NCBI GenBank assembly: GCA_963693315.1
Contig: OY856187.1
Span: 384,819,461 to 384,883,460 of the forward strand
Source: Diogma glabrata
Lineage: Eukaryota > Arthropoda > Insecta > Diptera > Cylindrotomidae
Length of the DNA: 64,000 bases
Direction of reading: 5' to 3'
Every line of letters begins with the position of its first letter. Within the stretch, counting starts at the first letter, position 1. The translations under genes were made by a program, and so were the position numbers. Below, piece after piece: positions 57,201-64,000 of the stretch. The notes beneath the pieces are model-generated. The model was not told the DNA's origin, did no database searches, and saw only the letters and a program-made list of their open reading frames with translations.

Positions 57201-58010
57201 CGGGTTTATAGTTTCACTATTTTTCTTTATACACCAAGTTTGCATTGGCTGAGACTTTCATAATGGTTTGCTTCTGTACTCAATCCATGGTCATAATTGA
57301 CTATCGTTTCCGCCACAAAATCAACTATCTTCAAGTAGCTGTGTAATATTTCGCAATGTGAACTCCTATACTTAGCCTAGGTTCGTCAACCACTACAAAA
57401 ATTCATTAAAGTAGTTGGGTAACGTTTGTCAAATGTAATTTCCTTTATTTTCAAATTGTATTCATAGTCCCGCTATAATCAATCGTCTATTAATTAATAA
57501 TATCCTTCACGGTAGTTTCCTCTGTGTTATTCATAATCCTTGATCGCTGAAAAACTATTATAAAATCGGTCGTTATTGCTCATTAATCCATACTCATGTT
57601 ATTTACATATATGATTCGTTCAAATGTTTTGTAAATAATTTCTTTAGTTGCAAAATTTTCCAATTACAACTAGCAGTACGTACTTCTTAATGGGTAAAAT
57701 AATTTTCGCACAAACGAATTGTAAAACACATTTTACATCCTAGTTATCGTGATTGAAAGTTGAACTTAACGTCTGTAAAATAAAAACCCGTTGCTATATA
57801 AAACATTAGTGTATTTTTCTACTTTGCCGCCCGTAAAATAATCGCCCGGAAAATAATAATAAAACTAGAACAAACAAATAAATGATTGTATGAAGTTTAT
57901 AGAAAAAATTATGGCACGTTTAGTATAATGTCTAGCGAGTTTAAAAAATTTAAAAATTGGTTTATACTACAATTAAGTTGTGCAGTTGTGCGTGAAACGT
58001 TGGACATACA
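54295..58010. other. Mostly unassigned sequence
   Basis: 54295-54480 is an A-rich tract resembling the A-rich zone of repeat X ('aaaattttaaaaattcca'), but without the flanking X modules. A short inverted pair ATTGGGCCCGA...TCGGGCCCAAT lies at 56083-56173. The rest has no recognised gene, apart from the tRNA-like segment near 56.7 kb. Confidence 0.45.
56640..56705 (-). pseudogene. tRNA-Lys-like segment (SINE head or tRNA pseudogene)
   Basis: On the reverse strand, CCCAGATAGTTCAGTTGGTA is a convincing acceptor/D-arm start with A box TAGTTCAGTTGG. An anticodon-like hairpin GATAAAA-CG-TTTTATC follows, then TTGGTTGGTCCCC. The normal T-arm and B box are not recognisable. It resembles tRNA-Lys but cannot fold as a full tRNA. 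Confidence 0.5.
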
Positions 58011-58014
58011 CTCA

Positions 58015-58109
58015 GGCTGAAAGAAAGATTACGCCCTTGGTTCAATAAAAGCCCTCGCTTCGCGTCGGGCTTCAATATGATCCGAAGGCGTAATCTTCTA
58101 CTTTCAGCC
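58015..58109. repeat. 95-bp hairpin with GC-rich core
   Basis: 'ggctgaaag...aagattacgcc' pairs with 'ggcgtaatctt...ctttcagcc'. The centre is itself a hairpin, GCCCTCGC/CGTCGGGC, in strongly GC-rich sequence unlike its surroundings. It is a probable miniature element. Confidence 0.75.
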
Positions 58110-60286
58110 CTCGATCTGTAAACAACTATTACGATATTTCGAAAGTACGAAAAACTACATTATCATTTCGGTATCAATTACTTATAAATAGCAGTTGTAA
58201 CCTAGCCTCGCTCTCTTCTAATTTTTAGTCCATTGTTAGTTTCATTTCGATTTTTTTTTGCGATTCAACAAACAGCTGGTTGGATTTTTTGACGTTTCTT
58301 GTGGTGTAGCAGATACATTGTTTTCTTTGATCAAGATGATGGATAGAAAACCTAAAAATTAGAAGAAAAATCTGGATGGAGAAGAGACAATAACCAGAAA
58401 AGGTAAATAACATCTGTGCGCAAGTAAAATTGTACTCATTTGAATGGTGGCAGATCTGTGGATCACCAAGAAAAACCATTTCGTTGTATGGTAGTTGGTT
58501 TTTTATTAGCAAGAACCCAAAAGAATTACCTTAATTTCGTCAACCCACGTTAAAATTGAGTGTTGTGTTGTGTTTTTTTAATAGAAAATTAACTGTGGTA
58601 GTAAAAGTCAGATTTGCCGCGATTTTGTGTTGTAAATATGATAGATCTTTATCTTGGGCCAGAAAAGTGAAAACCAGTTGTAGCGTGTCCTTGTTTTCGG
58701 TTAAGCGGTTCAAGGTTATTGTCGGTAGTAATACTCGTGCGTGACTATAAAACGTAAATTATTTATAATGTATGTCCTATAGTTTTGTGTATGGATCGAG
58801 TGGTATGACCTTCGCGTAGTTGCACCGCAAAATCAATCAATCAAATAATTGGAAGGTCAATAAGGTTTAGCACCCCACAATAGGTCGAGTAAAATCCCGC
58901 ATAAAATTATTCATATGTGTTATTGAAAGTCGAATAGACTATAGTTAACAGTATCTGTGATCTCCTGTTTTAGTTTTTTTTGTAAATCTGATACACTACT
59001 ATCTTAGAGTAAAACCATCAAAATAAACAAAAAGTAAAAATAATTATAAGAAAAAAATGTATGTGTTTGTGATGTTAAATACTAAAACAAAAACTTAGTA
59101 AATGAAATTACACACCAGTTAGTAATTAAATCAAAATAAGTTGTATTTTGTGTAACCGATTCGTACACTGTTATTTTATTAAAACTAGATTAATTGCCTT
59201 TGTTGCATAGTGAAAAGCTATTGGTAAAGTTAAATAAAAATGATTAAAGCAGTAAACTCTGATGTATTACCATGTTGTTGACCTTAAAATTTTTTCCTGT
59301 GATTTGAAATTTATATTGTCATATGCTTAAAGGTTAATAACAATAAAAACCCGACAAGAAGTGGTGTTGATGAGTGTTAAGTCGATAAAAGTACCGAAAG
59401 GAGAAGTTTAACTTGAAACCGGGGCTTGTGAGTCATTGTTGCCGAGTGTTGTGAATTAGACTTTGCAAACCCAGTAGTACGATTACGACCGTGGATCAGC
59501 ACCTGGAATACAACAGATTCACGATTGTGATCGTGGATAGTAGTTAGATCATACGCATGCACCTATCTACGGGATCAAGGTGTGACATTATAAGAATTTA
59601 TTGATAGCCTAAACCTAGGAGCGGAGGAAGGGAATCTGGACAGTAACATTGGGTGAGTGTTATTTTACTTTTATTTTATTTTTACTTTAAATTGCATGAG
59701 TATGGATGCGTGTATATATGAGTCTGAATATGTAGGGGGGTTCATGGGATGCATGTTTGGTGAGTCATTGACTATATTATACTTTATTATTACAACAATG
59801 TAGAAGAAGCTCAACGCGGTCGGGTAACAGTCGATATCAAATGTCAAAGTTGTAAGATACATGTCTATATATAAAAAACAAATTAATTCAGGGTGATAAA
59901 AATGGCAATGTGACGTTGATTGGTTTTATCATATTTATTGGGGCATATTTTTTTTTCATACTGCAACACATCCGATACTTACATTAGAAAATCCCATTTT
60001 TCTACTTAATGGATGGGATAAATCACTGTTAGTGTCTGCAAATACCAAATGCGTCCTTTGAGATACAAATAAAGAAGAATTTTAACCGATTGGAACCAAA
60101 CTTCGTGATGGTGGATATGGTGCGCGTTTTATAACCCCCTCCGATGGTGTTATTCAAAAAAATATAAACAAAAATCTACTGAGCTTGCCCTGGAATGATA
60201 TTCTGGTTAGGTTAGTTAGATCGTGCTATATTCCAAACTTATCAATTACAGAATATTCTATTACCTCTAAAACCAACCAAAAGTAG

Positions 60287-60423
60287 GGTTAAATGAAATA
60301 AATTTGAGTAGGACTGTGACTTTATCATCTTCTAAAGCCACTATTAATACTATAACGGGTGGTGGCAGCGGTAGTAGCGGTAGTAGTAGTTACAATACTA
60401 CAAATAATTTAAATCATTTATGA
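60287..60423 (+). CDS. Possible terminal exon, Ser/Gly-rich
   Basis: A frame follows a possible acceptor (..AAAAGTAG) and runs 44 codons to TGA: LNEINLSRTVTLSSSKATIN, then TGGGSGSSGSSSYN. The base composition is less AT-rich than its surroundings. The acceptor lacks a strong pyrimidine tract and no partner exon is evident. It could equally be chance sequence. Confidence 0.2.
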
Positions 60424-60746
60424 ACGTCATTCGACAACAATTCTTATATAAACGCGATGCAATTGTCCAAATTGTTTTCTTATAACGACACATTCGTCTA
60501 GCTTTTACCTTTAATTTTATAATGACTTTCGGTTCAGCTGCATCATTGTTAGTTTTATGAGGTAAACAATGTGAAGATGTTCAAATTGTATTTATTGTAA
60601 ATACTATCATATTAATCATATTAGCAAACAGATAATAAATGATATTCAATTGAACTGATTCAGTTGAATGAATTATTATACATTTAGTTTTTTTTATAAA
60701 AGTAATTGTAATGAACCATACAATTTAGGAAAAACAAATAACGTAG

Positions 60747-60986
60747 AATAATTTTTTTTCCCATAAAATCAAAGGACAAACCGATTATAAAAATAAATTA
60801 AAAGAAATTATAACAAAATTCAATTATAACGAAGATAATGAAAATGATTTTGTAGTTAAAACAAACAATCTATCACTGAAATATAATAATAAAATGCTAA
60901 TTCTACTAAATAACGATGACGTAAATCATCATAAAACAACAATTGATAATGAAGATGAAGAAAAATTGTATGGAATTTATATATGA
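60747..60986 (+). CDS. Possible exon, Asn/Asp-rich
   Basis: The open frame from 60747 to a TGA at 60984 has no ATG near its start. It includes KLKEIITKFNYNEDNENDFV and HHKTTIDNEDEEKLYGIYI. The acidic, Asn-rich character is typical of poorly conserved regions in AT-rich insect genes. No homologue is recognised. Confidence 0.2.
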   Translation, partial: NNFFSHKIKGQTDYKNKLKEIITKFNYNEDNENDFVVKTNNLSLKYNNKMLILLNNDDVNHHKTTIDNEDEEKLYGIYI

Positions 60987-61420
60987 TTTAGAAATCATCA
61001 AAAATAAGTAACATACATTTTTTGGTTGAACGTTATTCGATGATATTGGAGTGTTACAAGGGATGAATGTAGGTGCGTAGGTGTGTATGGGTGAGAGTAT
61101 GAGGTGTGAGAGCGTAGGAATGTGTGAGTATAGCAGGTGCGAGAGCGTATGAATGTGTGATTAAATGTGGGGTTGGACCTGCTGATCGCGGTTCTTTCGT
61201 ATCAGGGGGTCGCCAGAGTCTCATTCTTTCACTTGCTTTTTTCCATTTCCGTATGTATCATGTCTTTCGCGTACAATAACAGTTATTTGTGCTGGAGTAG
61301 CAGGGTTTCTTACTCGTCCCACAGGCTGCCGCTAGTCAGAGGGCTATATAAATCTATTTCAGGTGCGCGACCTGCTATGCCTCTTCGTTGTTCCGCAACG
61401 AAGAAAGCGCTTCATTACAA

Positions 61421-62265
61421 TGCACGTATTCGAGCACGCGTCTTAATGCTTCGTCGGTCAGCACTTTAATTCAAGTGTTTCAAAAAATCTCCTCGAGACG
61501 ATTCAAACGTCTAAACAAAGCAAAGGCCGTACCATTCGAGTTATCATGGATAGACAAAAGTATGCAAAATAGAGGAACAGTCTAGTGCTTGATGCACTGA
61601 GCATCAAAGAGCCAAAACGATTTTGCTTGGATGCACGTCCCACCGAGTATGGTCTAGACTCTAGAGCCATATACACACGTAGTCTTGCTCACTACTCTCT
61701 TGGACGCGTGAATCCCATACGTGAATACCATACATACCTTGAAAAAAAGTTTTAAACCACTTTAGATTTGAATTATGACCCATTGTCTAAGACACTTGTT
61801 TTGGGACAACCGAACACATGAGAAACATTGTTTGAAATAATTCGACGAACTTAAGATAATTCAAGGAATTAAATTGGTTTTTCAATTAAAGGAAAGCGTG
61901 TAATGTGCTCAAGCCTGAGCAGAAGCGGGTGTATGGCTCATCAAAACTGTAGACAAAAGGACATTGCAGATGAAGACAATACCTAAAGCACATTAGAGTA
62001 GTAGAAACATTTGAATACTGTTTATGACGGAAGAATTCCAAGCACACCATTTTAAGAACTGTGGAGTTTTGATCTATTTGAAATGATCATCTATTTTGAA
62101 ATGATCAGCTGAATACTCACAAGAGAGTAGGTTCATGAAGAACAAAAACTATGCCCTAGCTTTGATCATCTCGGTTTAGACCATTTAACGAAAAAGATTC
62201 CATTTTGATGGCATATATTCTCGACTGAAAGATTTGTTGGAAATATTTGTTAAGTGATTGATTTA
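61421..62265. other. Unassigned sequence
   Basis: The stretch between the end of repeat copy 3 and repeat X copy 3. No gene was recognised; frames at 61388-61585 cross the repeat border and are not credible. Confidence 0.45.
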
Positions 62266-62267
62266 AT

Positions 62268-64000
62268 AAAAATATGGAGGGGCCGAAATCTCACAGCTCT
62301 GAGATATCAGGACTGCGGTCTGAGTTAAGGATTTTTATAAAGTTTTCGGCAAAAACTTTTATGAGGACATGGTTTTCAGTTTTGGGCAGCGATGTATATC
62401 AAACATAACTTTTTGTTAAAGTACATGTATATTTTATCTCTATTTAGATATGTATTACAAAACTAACACGAAACATCAATACGTTGTTGGAAAGTTATAA
62501 CAGATCATAAATTAACTTTATTTAGTGAAAATATTATATAATCAGCAAACGACTCAAAGCCTTTCAATTTAGCGTTTCGAGAAAATATTTCAAAATCACA
62601 AATTCATATTTCTTTCAAAATTCCAAAAATATTGTAAAAATTAAATAAAATAAAAAATTCAAACTTTTTTCAAACAAAATTCTAAAATTTTTTCAATAAC
62701 TCTAAAAATGTTGCATAAATTATAACAAAATCAAAAATTGAAAGTTTTTCCAAAGTTATAAAAATTATAATATAATCAAAATTTTAAATTTTTTCAAAAT
62801 TCTAAAAATATTCATAAAAAATTCTTACAAAATCAAAAATTGAAACTGTTTTCAAAATTCTAAAATTATGTATAAAATTCAAAAATTCTATTTTTTTTTC
62901 AAAATTCTAATAATCTTCTAAAAATTAGAATAAAATCAAATATTTAAACTTTTTCTAAATTCCAATAATATTCCAATAATTCTAAATAATTCAAAAATTT
63001 AAACTTTTTCCAAAATTCTAAACATATTACAAAAATTATAACAATATCAAATATTGAAACTTTTTCCAAAATTATGATAAAATCAAAAATTTAAAATTTT
63101 TCAAAATTATAAAAATATTCCAAAAATTCTTCCAAAATCAAAAATTGAAACTTTTTCAAAATTTTAAAATTATATATAAAAGAATTCTATTTTTTCTTCA
63201 AAATTCTAAAAATATTGCAAAAATTATTACAAAATCAATAATACAAACTTTTTTCAAAATTCCAAAAATGTTTCAAAAACTATAACAAATTCAAAAACGT
63301 CCATGTCCAAATTCATGTTCAATTACTTTTACGTCATAAAAACAGCTACATTTTTTTTTTCAAAAAATTGGCTAAAAAATAAATGAAATCATTTTTTGAC
63401 ACACTTGGTATTATTTTTTTGACAAACTTATAATGCCATAATTTTCTATAATAATAATAAAATTTCATGTCATACAAATTATTAATTTTATTTTTTTTCA
63501 AAAAAATAGGCAAAAAATTAATAAAAATCTTTATTTTGACACACTTGACAACATTTTTTTGACAAACTTTGATGCCATAATTCTCAATAATAGTAATAAA
63601 ATTTCATTTCAAACAAATAATTTTTCTAAAAATTGGGTTAAAAAATAAATAAAAATCTTTCTTTTGACACACTTGACAACATTTTCTTGACAAACTTATA
63701 ATACAATAATCTAGTTTTTCATACCAATCCCTACCATTAAGATTTCTCCAAATTCAATGTTCCTACTCGTAGTCACTTAAAATGAGCGTGTTTAAGCCAA
63801 AAATATGAAAATTTTCTGTTTTTGACACATTTAATGATTTTTTTGACACTTCCGGTACAGTTAACGAACACAGCGTCCTTTTGGACCTGTCCCTTGAGTA
63901 TACCTATTTTAGAAAAACAATTTTTGAAATCCCTCCAGCGGTTTTCCCTGCAGCGTAGGTAATGACGGCCATCCGGGCGGCCGACCGGCAGACTGACATA
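62268..64000 (+). repeat. Repeat family X, copy 3 (runs off the window)
   Basis: This is the most complete copy: 'gaaatctcacagctctgaga' (62287), 'ttgggcagcgatgtatatc' (near 62383), an 800-bp A-rich zone of short subrepeats ('caaaattctaaaaatattc', 62480-63290), 'gtccatgtccaaattcat' (63300), three to four 140-bp units (near 63397, 63537 and 63665, partial 63823) and the unique end with 'cacttccggtacagttaac' (63847). No coding capacity was found. Confidence 0.85.

Larger units (their letters stand above)
58170..61420 (+). repeat. Three-copy promoter/GT-rich repeat, copy 3
   Basis: It has the same order as copies 1 and 2: TATA box at 58183-58190, an initiator-like TTTTTAGTCC (A at 58227, spacing 44), donor-like GGGTGAGTG (59651-59659), a GT-rich tract (59695-59770), a second GT/GA-rich tract (61060-61160), 'gatcgcggttctttcgtat', 'gcgcgacctgctatgcc', hairpin CTTCGTTG...CAACGAAG and the end AGCGCTTCATTACAA at 61420. 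The interior is longer and less similar, and it contains the two open segments listed next. Confidence 0.5.

Overview
This AT-rich window looks like a repeat-dominated piece of an arthropod, most likely insect, nuclear genome. The evidence is spliced exons with GT/AG borders, Ty3/gypsy and BEL/Pao LTR retrotransposons, jockey/CR1-type LINEs and a hAT transposon. The exact order cannot be read from the sequence. There are no rRNA genes, no intact tRNA genes, no CRISPR and no bacterial-type operons. The only host-gene exons I can support are two consecutive minus-strand exons at 14975-15537. They encode a transmembrane segment and cytoplasmic tail of a probable cell-surface protein, so much of the window may be intronic to that gene.

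Layout: 1-126 is a transposase remnant. 600-3800 is a complex of inverted and direct repeats ending in a 565-bp near-perfect palindrome. 3950-13369 is a Ty3/gypsy element with 232-bp LTRs and a target duplication; a second gypsy element lies inside its RNase H region. 14975-15537 holds the two host exons. Around 16.15-18.63, 49.89-52.48 and 58.17-61.42 kb lie three copies of a repeat that starts with a TATA/initiator module and ends at the same sharp border. 18.76-20.87 kb is a decayed LINE. 20.87-21.84, 24.80-25.46 and 46.72-47.96 kb are three unrelated tandem arrays, each of which reverses orientation in its middle (foldback-like). 22.48-23.44 kb is a pseudogene of a widespread uncharacterised animal gene family.

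The clearest history is the nest at 25.5-38.3 kb: a dispersed repeat (family X, with one arm at 25.5-26.4 kb inverted relative to the arm at 28.7/37.4 kb), into which a LINE with a PHD-finger ORF1 inserted, into which a hAT element inserted with an 8-bp duplication. Another X copy runs off the right end (62.27-64.0 kb). A third gypsy fragment with a complete integrase lies at 44.8-46.3 kb. BEL/Pao gag and pol relics lie at 48.2-49.0 and 53.2-54.3 kb, and tRNA-like SINE heads at about 42.2, 44.8 and 56.7 kb.

I found no single obviously functional new system. The most unusual property is the concentration of independent inverted structures: one 565-bp palindrome, three or four foldback-like arrays and five small hairpins in 64 kb. 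Function is inferred only from motifs and repeat comparison done by eye; no alignment or database search was run.
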